The notes beneath the pieces were generated by a model. That model made no database searches. It worked only from the letters and a program-made list of their open reading frames with translations, and was not told the DNA's origin. From the NCBI RefSeq assembly GCF_001858325.1, contig NZ_MBPP01000078.1:60516-124515 (forward strand): DNA of 64,000 nucleotides, written 5' to 3'. The position numbers were made by a program, and so were the translations under genes. The DNA is from Marinobacter sp. AC-23 (lineage in GTDB: Bacteria; Pseudomonadota; Gammaproteobacteria; Pseudomonadales; Oleiphilaceae). Positions 47,781 through 58,045 of this stretch are shown piece by piece (position 1 is the first letter of the stretch; each line of letters starts with the position of its first letter).

Positions 47781-47935
47781 GTCTCTGCTCCTCGTTTCTA
47801 ATGTCCATATAGCTATAGTAGCCCGTCATTTTATAGGGTGCGTACCGCCAACCTTGTGGTTTTTCTCGGCTACCGCTTTCAGCGATGGTTCCCGGCGCAT
47901 CTGCTTTCCCGTTTGTCAGTTAAGGAAAGGCTTTC

Positions 47936-48790
47936 ATGGAGCATACCTACCGTCTTGTGATTTCCTGCCCGGATGGGGTTGGAATTGTCGCTAAGGTGAG
48001 TAATTTTCTGTCCACCTATAATGGCTGGATAACCGAAGCAAGCCATCACTCCGACACGCATAGTGGCTGGTTTTTTATGCGTCACGAAATCAAGGCGGAG
48101 TCTATCCCGTTTGGCCTTGAGCAATTCCGCGCCGCATTTGCACCAATTGCCCGTGAATTCGATATGCACTGGCATATCGCCGATTCGGCCCAGCCCAAAA
48201 AAGTGATTTTAATGTGCAGCAAGGAGTCCCATTGTGTGGCCGACCTTCTGTACCGCTGGCACAGCAACGAAATTAACGCAGACATTGTTGCGGTTATCTC
48301 TAACCACGACGACTTGCGCCGTATGGTGGAATGGCATGACATCCCGTACCACCACATTCCGGTAGGCAAGGATAACCGTGAAGAAGCGTTTGCTCACATC
48401 GACGAGCTTTTTGAAAAATATGAAGTCGATGTTGTGGTGCTTGCGCGCTATATGCAGATTTTGCCTGCGGAACTTTGTGCAAAGCACTCGGGCAAGGTGA
48501 TCAATATTCACCACAGCTTTCTGCCTTCTTTTGCCGGAGCACGGCCATACCACCAGGCTTATGGCCGTGGGGTGAAGCTGATCGGTGCTACCTGCCATTA
48601 TGTGACCCAGGATCTTGATGAAGGGCCGATTATTGAGCAGGACGTTATTCGTATCACCCACAGTGACACCATCGAAAACATGGTGCGCCTCGGTAAGGAT
48701 GTGGAAAAAAATGTTCTCGCTCGGGGATTACGCTCTCATATCGAGGATCGCGTGATCACCCACGAAAACAAGACCGTGGTATTTGATTAA
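47936..48790 (+). CDS. purU: Formyltetrahydrofolate deformylase
   Basis: Hydrolyses 10-formyl-THF to THF and formate, supplying formate for PurT and balancing one-carbon pools. 284 residues: N-terminal ACT domain (YRLVISCPDGVGIVAKVSNF), then a formyltransferase-fold domain with HSFLPSFAGARPYHQAYGRGV and ATCHYVTQDLDEGPIIEQD, the latter with the catalytic Asp. Intact; transcribed alone. Confidence 0.95.
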   Translation: MEHTYRLVISCPDGVGIVAKVSNFLSTYNGWITEASHHSDTHSGWFFMRHEIKAESIPFGLEQFRAAFAPIAREFDMHWHIADSAQPKKVILMCSKESHCVADLLYRWHSNEINADIVAVISNHDDLRRMVEWHDIPYHHIPVGKDNREEAFAHIDELFEKYEVDVVVLARYMQILPAELCAKHSGKVINIHHSFLPSFAGARPYHQAYGRGVKLIGATCHYVTQDLDEGPIIEQDVIRITHSDTIENMVRLGKDVEKNVLARGLRSHIEDRVITHENKTVVFD

Positions 48791-48916
48791 GGCTGCCTCA
48801 CAGATGCCCCTGTAAGGGCGCGACTGTGGTAGAATCGGCGGCTTGATGAAGAATAAATACGGGGCCAGAAAACGGCCCTGAAACGACTTCCAGATAACGC
48901 AAAGGAACCTTTCTCG

Positions 48917-51573
48917 ATGGGTGAATTAGCCAAAGAGATCCTGCCGGTCAATATTGAAGATGAACTGAAGCAGTCTTACCTGGATTACGCCATGAGCGTA
49001 ATCGTGGGGCGAGCGCTTCCGGACGTGCGGGATGGCCTCAAGCCGGTTCACCGTCGTGTTCTGTTCGCAATGTCCGAACTGAACAACGACTGGAACAAGG
49101 CCTACAAGAAGTCTGCCCGTGTGGTGGGTGATGTTATTGGTAAATACCATCCACACGGTGACTCTGCTGTTTATGACACTATCGTTCGTATGGCTCAGCC
49201 ATTCTCCCTGCGTTATCCGCTGGTAGACGGTCAGGGCAACTTCGGTTCTATCGATGGCGATAACGCAGCAGCCATGCGTTATACCGAAATCCGCATGAAG
49301 AAGATTGCACACTCTTTGCTGGCGGATCTCGAGAAAGAAACCGTAGACTTTGTCGATAACTATGACGGCACAGAGCGCATTCCCGAAGTAATGCCTACCC
49401 GGGTTCCTAACCTGCTGGTGAATGGCTCCTCCGGTATTGCCGTGGGCATGGCGACTAATATCCCGCCCCACAACCTGACTGAAGTGGTTCGTGGCTGCCT
49501 GGCGCTGATTGATAATCCGGATCTTACCTGCGATGAACTGATGGAGTTTATCCCGGGCCCGGATTTCCCGACCGAGGCATTATCAACGGTCGTGCCGGCA
49601 TTGTTGAAGCCTATCGTACGGGTCGTGGTCGTATTTATATTCGTGCTCGCCACGAGATTGAAACCGACAAGAAGACCAACCGTGACGCCATCATCATCAC
49701 CGAGTTGCCTTACCAGCTTAATAAAGCTCGCCTGATCGAAAAGATCGCCGAGTTGGTGAAGGAAAAACGCCTGGAAGGCATCACCGAGCTGCGGGATGAG
49801 TCCAACAAGGAAGGTATCCGTGTTTTTATAGAACTTCGTCGCGGCGAAAACCCGGAAGTTGTGGTCAACAATCTGTTTAAGCATACCCAGCTACAGACAG
49901 TGTTCGGTATCAACATGGTTGCGCTGATCAACGGCGAGCCAAGAATTCTCAATCTCAAAGAAATGCTGGACGCGTTCGTGCGTCACCGCCGTGAAGTTGT
50001 AACCCGCCGTACGCTTTTTGAGCTGCGTAAAGCCCGCGAGCGGGGTCATATTCTTGAAGGCCTGACCGTCGCACTGGCTAACATCGATGAGATGATCGAG
50101 CTGATCAAAGCTTCCCCGAGTTCTTTGGAAGCCAAAGAAAAGCTGATGGCCCAAGGCTGGGCACCCGGTAATGTGATGGCAATGCTTGAGCGTGCTGGCG
50201 AAGATGCCTGCCGCCCAGACGATCTGCCGGAAATCTATGGCCTGCGTGATGGCCTGTACTATATGTCCCCGGAACAGACCCAGGCTATCCTGGATATGCG
50301 TCTGCACCGCCTGACAGGTCTGGAGACTGAAAAGCTCCAGAACGAGTACAAGGAAATTCTTGAGAAAATCGCGGGTCTGCTGGAAATTCTGGGCGACCCG
50401 GATCGCTTGATGCAGGTTATCCGTGAAGAGTTGGAAGCCGTAGTAGAAGAGTTCGGTGACGAGCGCCGTACCGAAATAACCAGCTCCCAGCGCGATCTTA
50501 CGATTGCCGATCTGATTGATGAAGAAGAGCTTGTTGTCACCATTTCCCACAGCGGTTATGCGAAGACCCAGGCGGTAGAAGACTATCAGGCCCAGCGCCG
50601 TGGTGGCCGTGGTAAAGCCGCGACATCCATGAAAGACGAAGACTTCGTTGAGAAGCTGCTGGTTGCCAACTCCCACGACACCATTCTGTGCTTCTCTAAC
50701 CGGGGCAAAGTTTACTGGTTGCGTGTGTTTGAGATCCCCCGTGCCAGCCGCGCTTCCCGTGGCCGGCCGATGGTGAATATTCTGCCCCTGGATGAAGGTG
50801 AGCGCATCACAACCTTCCTGCCAGTGCGGGATTACCCGGAAAACCAGTTTGTTCTGATGGCAACGTCTGCGGGCGTTGTTAAGAAAACACGTCTGCCGAA
50901 CTTCTCGCGCCCACGCAGCAGTGGCCTGATTGCCTTGTCTCTGGACGAAGGCGACACGCTGATTGGCGCTGCGATCACCGAGGGTGATGCAGAGATTATG
51001 TTGTTCTCCACGGCAGGTAAGGCGGTTCGCTTTAATGAAGAAGCCGTTCGCCCCTTGAGCCGAACAGCTCGTGGTGTGCGTGGCATCAGAATGCCAGAGG
51101 GCCATCACGTGGTTTCCTTGATCATTCCTCAGGATGACGGTGTTATTCTGACAGCCAGTGAGAATGGTTATGGCAAGCGCACAGCGATTGATGAGTTCCC
51201 AACTTATGGTCGTGGTAGTCAGGGCGTTATTGCCATGCAGTGCTCTGAGCGTAACGGCAACCTGGTAACCGCGCTGCAGTTGTTCGAAGGCGACGAAATG
51301 ATGCTGATTTCCGATAAGGGCACGCTGGTTCGTACCCGTACGGACGAAGTGTCGGTTCTTAGCCGGAACACTCAGGGCGTGCGTTTGATTAGGCTGAGCC
51401 AGGAAGACGAGCGCCTGGTAGGTGTGGAGCGAATAGCCGAAACCGACGATGATGATATCGAAGGTGTAGATATCGAAGGTGCAGATGTAGAAAGCGCAGA
51501 TATCGAAGGCGAAGACGCTTCAACAGACGAAAGCGAAAACAACAGTCCGGAACAGGATGCTGGCGAGGAATAA
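48917..51573 (+). CDS. gyrA: DNA gyrase subunit A (frame broken)
   Basis: Breaks and rejoins DNA in the A2B2 gyrase that introduces negative supercoils. N-terminus MGELAKEILPVNIEDELKQS. The quinolone-resistance region YHPHGDSAVYDTIVRMAQ keeps the sensitive-type Ser and Asp. The catalytic Tyr is in AAAMRYTEIRM. Frame lost at GG 49576-49577: one G restores PTEGIINGRAGIVEAYRTGR, and the protein is 885 residues. The gyrase box is present as QRRGGRGK. The C-terminal tail is very acidic and built from a 15-bp tandem repeat (51454-51513). It is followed 50 bp later by serC. Confidence 0.97.
51454..51513 (+). repeat. 15-bp tandem repeat in the gyrA acidic tail
   Basis: Four copies of GATATCGAAGGTGNA with increasing divergence, encoding DIEGV-DIEGA-DVESA-DIEGE. 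In phase with the reading frame, so copy-number change would alter tail length without frameshift. Confidence 0.85.
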
Positions 51574-51623
51574 GCCAGCACTGCCGAACACCGAATCCGC
51601 AAGACGTGAGAGATCGCAGGAAC

Positions 51624-52705
51624 ATGAGCAGGGCGTATAACTTTTGTGCAGGTCCGGCAACCTTGCCGGAAAGTGTGCTGGCACAGGCACGGGATGAAAT
51701 GCTGGACTGGCGTGGCACGGGCATGTCGGTAATGGAAATGAGCCATCGTAGCGATGCGTTTGTAGAAATTGCTGAAACGGCCGAGCGAGATCTGCGTGAA
51801 TTGGCCGGAGTATCAGATGATTACGCTGTACTCTTCATGCAAGGTGGAGCTTCCAGTCAGTTCTCCACAATTCCCTTGAACCTGCTTGGCGACAAAGCGT
51901 CTGCGGATTATGTGAACACCGGAATCTGGTCGAAGAAGGCCATTGCCGAGGCTAAGCGCTATGCGGATGTGAATGTGGTTGCCAGCTCGGAGGAGGGCGG
52001 CTTTGCCAGCATTCCGGATCAAGCGTCTTGGCAGACTCGTGCGGATGCGGCGTACCTGCATTACACGCCGAATGAAACCATCGGCGGCCTGGAATTTGAT
52101 TTTGTTCCCGATAGCGCCAATGTGCCGCTGGTAGCGGATATGTCCTCTACCATGCTTTCGCGCCCGGTGGATATTTCAAAATTCGGGCTGATCTACGCCG
52201 GTGCTCAAAAGAATATCGGACCTCCGGGCTGGTTGTCGTCATTATTCGGAAAGACCTTCTGGGCAAAGCTCGCAAGGAAACGCCGACCATGATGAACTAC
52301 CAGGTAATTGCGGATAACGGCTCCATGTACAACACGCCTGCGACATATTCTTGGTATCTCGCAGGTTTGGTATTCCAGTGGCTGAAAGCCCAGGGCGGTG
52401 TCAAAGCCATGGGTGAGACGAATCGCAGAAAAGCCGAAAAGCTTTACGGCTTCATCGATGCCAATGAGTTTTACGCCAACCCCATAGATCCACGCTACCG
52501 TTCCTGGATGAATATACCCTTTACGTTGCGGGATGATGCCCTCAACAGTGTCTTCCTTGAAGGTGCCGACGCCCGTGGGTTGTTAAACCTGGCGGGGCAT
52601 CGCTCTGTGGGCGGCATGCGTGCCAGTATTTATAACGCCATGCCGGAATCCGGCGTGGATGCGCTGATTCAGTACATGACCGAATTTGCGAAGGAGCGGG
52701 GCTGA
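51624..52705 (+). CDS. serC: Phosphoserine aminotransferase (frame broken)
   Basis: PLP enzyme that makes 3-phosphoserine (serine pathway) and acts in pyridoxal phosphate synthesis. The ATG at 51624 (MSRAYNFCAGPATLPESVL) is family-typical; an in-frame GTG lies at 51606. The PLP-binding Lys is in YAGAQKNIGP. Frame lost at CC 52224-52225: one C restores GPPGLVVVIIRKDLLGKARK and 360 residues. Helix segment HRSVGGMRASIYNAMPESGV is near the end. It lies between gyrA and pheA, the order known from pseudomonads. Confidence 0.96.
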
Positions 52706-52707
52706 TC

Positions 52708-53805
52708 ATGAGCGATGAGCAGATCCGCCTCGGAGAACTCCGGGAAGAAATAGACAGCCTGGATCAGAAGATCATGGAGCTGATCAGTGCCCGTGCAAAA
52801 TGCGCCCAGGAAGTGGCCCACGTGAAAATGGCTGCGAACCCTGAGCAGGACGTACTTTTCTATCGCCCGGAACGGGAAGCCCAAGTGCTGCGTCGCATCA
52901 AAGAGGCCAACCCCGGCCCTTTGCCCGGCGAGGAAATGGCTCGGCTGTTTCGTGAAATTATGTCGGCTTGCCTGGCGCTCGAAAAACCCATGCACATTGC
53001 CTTTCTGGGGCCTGTTGGCACCTTTACCCAGGCGGCTGCTCTCAAGCATTTTGGGCATTCTGTTGTCAGCGTGCCTTTGCCAGCGATTGATGCGGTTTTC
53101 CGTGAGGTAGAGTCTGGATCTGCGCATTATGGCGTGGTGCCGGTTGAGAACTCCACGGAAGGCATGGTCAGCCATACGCTTGATGTGTTCATGTTGTCCC
53201 CGCTGAAGATCTGCGGTGAAGTGCAGTTGAGGATTCATCATCATCTTCTGGTGTCGCCGGAGTCTCGGGATCAGGAAATAACCCGTATTTACTCGCATCA
53301 GCAATCGTTTGCCCAGTGCAGACAATGGCTGGATACCCATCGTTACGGTATTGAGAGAGTGACGGTCTCCAGCAACGCCGAAGCGGCGCTTCGGGCGGCC
53401 AAAGAACCAGGTGCCGCAGCGATTGCCGGCGATATGGCGGCAGAGCTTTATGGGTTGGAGAAGCTGGCCAACAGCATTGAAGACCGGCCAGACAACACTA
53501 CACGGTTCCTGATTATCGGCCGCGAAGAAGTGCAGTCGAGCGGGCACGATAAATCATCGATTGTTGTTTCCATGAGAAACAAGCCGGGTGCGTTGTATCA
53601 ATTGTTGGAGCCATTTCACCGCCATGGGGTCAGTCTTACGCGGCTTGAGACCAGACCCTCGACCAGTGGCACCTGGACTTATGTGTTCTATATAGATTTT
53701 GAAGGGCATATGGACGATGAGCAGGCACATAAAGTACTTGCTGAGGTAGAAGAAGAAGCCGTTGAACTCAAGCGATTGGGCTCCTATCCCATCGGTGTTC
53801 TCTAG
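52708..53805 (+). CDS. pheA: Bifunctional chorismate mutase / prephenate dehydratase
   Basis: Converts chorismate to phenylpyruvate for phenylalanine. 365 residues: chorismate mutase helices (ELREEIDSLDQKIMELIS) in the first 90 residues, prephenate dehydratase with FLGPVGTFTQAAALKHF and the DNTTRFLII catalytic motif, then a C-terminal ACT domain (SMRNKPGALYQLLEPFHRHG) for phenylalanine feedback. Starts 2 bp after serC. Intact. Confidence 0.96.
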   Translation: MSDEQIRLGELREEIDSLDQKIMELISARAKCAQEVAHVKMAANPEQDVLFYRPEREAQVLRRIKEANPGPLPGEEMARLFREIMSACLALEKPMHIAFLGPVGTFTQAAALKHFGHSVVSVPLPAIDAVFREVESGSAHYGVVPVENSTEGMVSHTLDVFMLSPLKICGEVQLRIHHHLLVSPESRDQEITRIYSHQQSFAQCRQWLDTHRYGIERVTVSSNAEAALRAAKEPGAAAIAGDMAAELYGLEKLANSIEDRPDNTTRFLIIGREEVQSSGHDKSSIVVSMRNKPGALYQLLEPFHRHGVSLTRLETRPSTSGTWTYVFYIDFEGHMDDEQAHKVLAEVEEEAVELKRLGSYPIGVL

Positions 53806-53849
53806 TATTTAGCATGAGAGCCTGGCATCAAGTAGTTTAAGGAAGGTAT

Positions 53850-54974
53850 ATGGCCATTGATTATCAAAGCCTTGCTGTAGAGGGTGTTCAGGCGTTGTCT
53901 CCCTACCAGCCGGGTAAGCCAATCAGCGAGTTGGCCCGTGAGCTGGGTCTGGATCCGGCTGAGATTATCAAGCTTGCCAGCAATGAAAACCCTCTCGGCC
54001 CCAGCAAAAAGGTTACCGCAGCGATTGAAAGTGTGCTGGCAGATCTTTGCCTGTATCCCGATGGCAATGGATTTGATCTCAAGCAGAAACTGTCTGGGCG
54101 TCTTGATGTTGGCGCCGACCAGATCACCCTGGGGAATGGCTCAAACGACGTACTCGAAGTGATCGCCCGTTGCTTTGCAGATGCAGATTCCGAGATTGTG
54201 TTTTCCCAGTATGCGTTTGCGGTTTATCCGATCGTTACTCAGGCTATTGGCGCGAAAGCTGTTGCTGTGCCTGCCAAAGACTGGGGGCATGATCTGGATG
54301 CCATGGCTGCGGCCGTAACAGAACGCACCCGACTGATATTTGTAGCCAACCCGAACAACCCAACGGGAACCGTACATAACTCCAGTGCTATTGAGGCGTT
54401 TCTGGGCAAGATCCCTGAAAATGTGCTGGTGGTTCTGGATGAAGCCTACTGCGAGTATATGACAGGGGGTGAGGATCCCGACGGCGTTGCGCTATTAACC
54501 CGTTTCCCGAACTTGATTGTATGTCGTACGTTTTCTAAAGCGTGGGGGCTAGCCGCCCTGCGCGTAGGCTACAGCGTAAGCTCAGCGGCCGTTGCCGATA
54601 TACTGAACCGTGTTCGCCAGCCTTTTAACGTAAGCTCCGTGGCACTTGCAGCCGCGACGGCGGTGCTGGATGACGAAGACTATCTGCAGCGTTCACGCGA
54701 GGTCAATGCCGCTGGACTGAAGCAGTTAGAAGAGGCCTTCGATCAGATGGGCCTCCGGTATATTCCCTCATCCGGTAATTTTGTGGCCGTTGAAGTAGGG
54801 CCTCAAGCCATGGGCGTTTACCAGGCTTTGCTGGCCCACGGAGTTATTGTGCGCCCCGTTGCGGGCTATGGCATGCCTAATCACCTTCGGGTATCTGTGG
54901 GCTTGCCTGCACAAAACGAGCATTTTATCGACGCGCTCGCAAAAGCGTTGGCAGCGGCAGGGCAGGGAGCCTGA
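53850..54974 (+). CDS. hisC: Histidinol-phosphate (aromatic) aminotransferase
   Basis: PLP class-II type aminotransferase, 374 residues. Key motifs: KLASNENPLGPSKK, the PLP-contacting NPNNPTG, the Lys region CRTFSKAWGLAALRVGYSV and a C-terminal VRPVAGYGMPNHLRVSVG with the phosphate-binding Arg. Because it sits between pheA and tyrA-aroA, it probably also transaminates phenylpyruvate and hydroxyphenylpyruvate (inference from context). Intact. Confidence 0.93.
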   Translation: MAIDYQSLAVEGVQALSPYQPGKPISELARELGLDPAEIIKLASNENPLGPSKKVTAAIESVLADLCLYPDGNGFDLKQKLSGRLDVGADQITLGNGSNDVLEVIARCFADADSEIVFSQYAFAVYPIVTQAIGAKAVAVPAKDWGHDLDAMAAAVTERTRLIFVANPNNPTGTVHNSSAIEAFLGKIPENVLVVLDEAYCEYMTGGEDPDGVALLTRFPNLIVCRTFSKAWGLAALRVGYSVSSAAVADILNRVRQPFNVSSVALAAATAVLDDEDYLQRSREVNAAGLKQLEEAFDQMGLRYIPSSGNFVAVEVGPQAMGVYQALLAHGVIVRPVAGYGMPNHLRVSVGLPAQNEHFIDALAKALAAAGQGA

Positions 54975-54976
54975 AA

Positions 54977-57235
54977 GTGTCATTGCGCGAGCCGATTTTT
55001 CAGCGTATTGCCATTATTGGGCTAGGCCTGATTGGTGGCTCGCTAGCCAGTGCTATTCGTAAAAATAACTTGGCACGGGAAGTGGTTGGCGCCGATCAGC
55101 GTAAAGAAGATCTTTTGCTGGGGCAGTCCCTGGGCGTGATTGATACAATCGCGGACACGATCGCAGAAGCGGTGCGGGGCGCGGACCTTGTTGTGCTGGC
55201 TGTGCCGGTGCAGGCGGCCCGAAAAGTGCTGGAGGAAATACGCCCGCACCTTGCAGCAGACGCTATTCTTACCGACGTAGGCAGTACAAAGTCCGGTTTT
55301 GTGAAGGACATTGAAGCTGTCTTCGGCGAGTTTTTGCCCTGCATTATTCCGGGGCATCCCATTGCAGGGTCGGAGAGAAGCGGTATCCGCGCGGCCAATC
55401 CGGATCTGTTCAGTAACCACAAGGTCATACTGACTCCCCCTGATAATGTTAGCAGTGCGCATCTCGCCAAGCTGCAGGCCTTGTGGGAAGGCTGTGGCGC
55501 CACTGTACTCACCATGAGTGTGGCGTACCATGATGAGGTGCTGGCGGCGACCAGTCACCTGCCTCACCTGATTGCCTTCTCGCTGGTGGATACACTGGCT
55601 GGAGAGGATCAGAACATGGACATTTTCCGGTACGCTGCCGGCGGGTTCCGTGACTTCACCCGGATTGCCGCGAGCGACCCGGTTATGTGGCACGACATAT
55701 TTCTTTCCAACCGCGACGCCGTTCTTCGGGTGATTGACCATTTCACCCACGATTTAGACCAGCTGCGCACGGCCATTGCAGAGCAAGATGGCGCCATGCT
55801 GTTGCGGGTATTCAGTCGCGCCAAAGCGGCGCGCGAACACTTTTCGAAAATGCTCTCAGGACAGGCTTACGTGACAAATAACAGTGAAAAGCAGGTAACG
55901 TTCCGTCTTCAGCCCGGTGGCTCAGTAACCGGCGATATCCGGGTGCCCGGGGACAAATCCATTTCCCACCGCTCAATTATGCTCGGCGCGCTTGCTGAGG
56001 GCGTAACCGAGGTGAAAGGCTTTCTGGAAGGTGAAGACAGCCTCGCAACGATACAGGCATTTCGGGATATGGGCGTGACTGTTGAGGGGCCAGACGAGGG
56101 CTTCGTTCGCATTCACGGTGTTGGCATGCATGGTTTGCAGGCACCCCGTGGCCCGATATACCTGGGCAATTCGGGCACTGGCATGCGGTTGTTTACCGGT
56201 TTACTTGCAGCGCAACCATTTGAGTCAGAGCTAACCGGCGATGCTAGCCTCTCTACCCGACCCATGAACAGGGTTGCTGATCCATTGCGGTCTATGGGTG
56301 CAGTTATCGATACGGCTGAGGGCGGACGTCCGCCGCTAAAAATTCGCGGTAGCCAAAGTAAGAAGCTTACGGGTATTCACTACGATATGCCGATGGCCAG
56401 CGCCCAGGTTAAATCCTGCCTGCTGCTTGCCGGCCTGTATGCAGAAGGCACCACGTCTGTTACTGAGCCGGCGCCGACTCGGGATCACACCGAGCGCATG
56501 CTGACTGGCTTTGGCTATAAAGTAGAACGCGACGGCCCAACTGCCAGCGTAACTGGCGGTGGAAAGCTGACGGCCAATGCCATCGATGTTCCTTCAGATA
56601 TATCATCGGCCGCTTTCTTCTTGGTTGGCGCCAGCATTGCGCCGGGTTCCGACCTGATTTTGCGCCATGTGGGTATGAACGCCACACGTGTAGGCGTTAT
56701 CAACATTCTGCGGTTGATGGGCGCAAATATTGAAATCATGGCTGAGCGTGAAATTGGCGGCGAGCCGGTTGCCGATTTACGCGTTCGCTCCGCTGAGCTC
56801 AAGGGTATTAGTATCCCGGAAGATCAGGTGCCCCTGGCCATCGACGAGTTCCCGGTATTGTTTATTGCGGCCGCTTGCGCCACAGGTCGTACGGTTCTTA
56901 CCGGTGCTGAGGAGCTGCGGGTAAAAGAAAGTGATCGCATTCAGGTAATGGCAGATGGCCTGGCCACATTGGGCGTTGAAACCACAGTGACAGAAGATGG
57001 CATTGTTATTGAGGGTGGGCAGACCATTAAAGGCGGCTCTGTGTATAGCCATGGCGACCACCGTATTGCCATGTCTTTTGCGATCGCCTCGTTGCGAGCC
57101 ACCGATGAGATTGAAATAAGCGATTGCGCTGTTGTAGCGACATCTTTTCCAGGCTTTGTAGAACTTGCGCGAGGAACAGGTATTCATATTTCAGCCGAAG
57201 ATTCAGAACCGCACGCGAAGCAGGGAGCGAATTAA
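54977..57235 (+). CDS. tyrA-aroA: Fused prephenate dehydrogenase / EPSP synthase
   Basis: 752-residue fusion. Residues 1-290 are TyrA, with NAD-binding IAIIGLGLIGGSLASAI and GHPIAGSERSGI. Residues 310-752 are AroA, with PGDKSISHRSIMLGALAEG, LGNSGTGMRLFTGLLA and the late KESDRIQVMADGLATLG. It catalyses two separate aromatic steps (shikimate-3-phosphate to EPSP, and prephenate to hydroxyphenylpyruvate). The fusion is known in Pseudomonas-type gammaproteobacteria. GTG start 2 bp after hisC; the stop overlaps the cmk ATG by one base. Confidence 0.95.
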   Translation: MSLREPIFQRIAIIGLGLIGGSLASAIRKNNLAREVVGADQRKEDLLLGQSLGVIDTIADTIAEAVRGADLVVLAVPVQAARKVLEEIRPHLAADAILTDVGSTKSGFVKDIEAVFGEFLPCIIPGHPIAGSERSGIRAANPDLFSNHKVILTPPDNVSSAHLAKLQALWEGCGATVLTMSVAYHDEVLAATSHLPHLIAFSLVDTLAGEDQNMDIFRYAAGGFRDFTRIAASDPVMWHDIFLSNRDAVLRVIDHFTHDLDQLRTAIAEQDGAMLLRVFSRAKAAREHFSKMLSGQAYVTNNSEKQVTFRLQPGGSVTGDIRVPGDKSISHRSIMLGALAEGVTEVKGFLEGEDSLATIQAFRDMGVTVEGPDEGFVRIHGVGMHGLQAPRGPIYLGNSGTGMRLFTGLLAAQPFESELTGDASLSTRPMNRVADPLRSMGAVIDTAEGGRPPLKIRGSQSKKLTGIHYDMPMASAQVKSCLLLAGLYAEGTTSVTEPAPTRDHTERMLTGFGYKVERDGPTASVTGGGKLTANAIDVPSDISSAAFFLVGASIAPGSDLILRHVGMNATRVGVINILRLMGANIEIMAEREIGGEPVADLRVRSAELKGISIPEDQVPLAIDEFPVLFIAAACATGRTVLTGAEELRVKESDRIQVMADGLATLGVETTVTEDGIVIEGGQTIKGGSVYSHGDHRIAMSFAIASLRATDEIEISDCAVVATSFPGFVELARGTGIHISAEDSEPHAKQGAN

Positions 57236-57915
57236 TGGTGAAAAATAGCGTGCCAGTCATTGCAGTTGATGGCCCTGGCGGTTCAGGTAAAGGCACGGTC
57301 ACTCAGATGCTGGCTAAAAAGCTGGGTTGGCACCTTCTGGACAGCGGTGCACTCTATCGGTTGACCGCTCTTGCAGCCATACGCCAAAATGTATCGCTGG
57401 ATGATGAGGATGCCCTGGTGCGTGTTGCTGCGTCGCTGGATGTAGCTTTCGAGCCAACGCCGGAAGGCGAGCCTGCCAAAGTGATTCTGGCGGGAGAGGA
57501 TGTTACTGGTGATATTCGCATGGAAACCTGTGGTAATAACGCATCACGCATTGCTGTGATGCAGCCGGTTCGAGATGCGCTTTTGCAGCGCCAGCGTGAT
57601 TTTCAGCAGAAGCCCGGGTTGGTTGCTGATGGCCGCGATATGGGCACGGTTGTGTTTCCGGATGCACCCGTTAAAATTTTTCTGACAGCCAGTGCCGAAG
57701 AGCGTGCACGCCGACGCTTCAGCCAGTTGATGGCAGCCGGTGTCGATGTTAGTATTGACGCCGTTTTAGAGGAGATACGGGTTCGTGATGAGCGAGATAT
57801 GAATCGCTCCGCAGCCCCTCTCAAGCCAGCAGATGATGCGCAAGTCATTGATTCTACGGGTTTGAGTATACAGGAGGTGTTAGACAGGTGTATGGCAGCA
57901 GCAGGCCAGACCTGA
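57235..57915 (+). CDS. cmk: Cytidylate kinase
   Basis: Phosphorylates CMP and dCMP. 226 residues. The ATG at 57235 overlaps the tyrA-aroA stop (TAATG). P-loop AVDGPGGSGKGTVTQML, CMP-binding LLDSGALYRLTALAA, and VADGRDMGTVVFPDAPVKIF, all standard. Intact. rpsA follows 130 bp later. Confidence 0.96.
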   Translation: MVKNSVPVIAVDGPGGSGKGTVTQMLAKKLGWHLLDSGALYRLTALAAIRQNVSLDDEDALVRVAASLDVAFEPTPEGEPAKVILAGEDVTGDIRMETCGNNASRIAVMQPVRDALLQRQRDFQQKPGLVADGRDMGTVVFPDAPVKIFLTASAEERARRRFSQLMAAGVDVSIDAVLEEIRVRDERDMNRSAAPLKPADDAQVIDSTGLSIQEVLDRCMAAAGQT

Positions 57916-58045
57916 CTACACCTTTTTGTCGTTGAAATGCCGGAAACAGCGAAATTTGCCAGCCGCTGGCTGATTCCGGAATTTATTAACAGACCGTGTT
58001 GCTGGCGGCACGGAGCATACTTGCATTGAACCTATAGGACTCATA

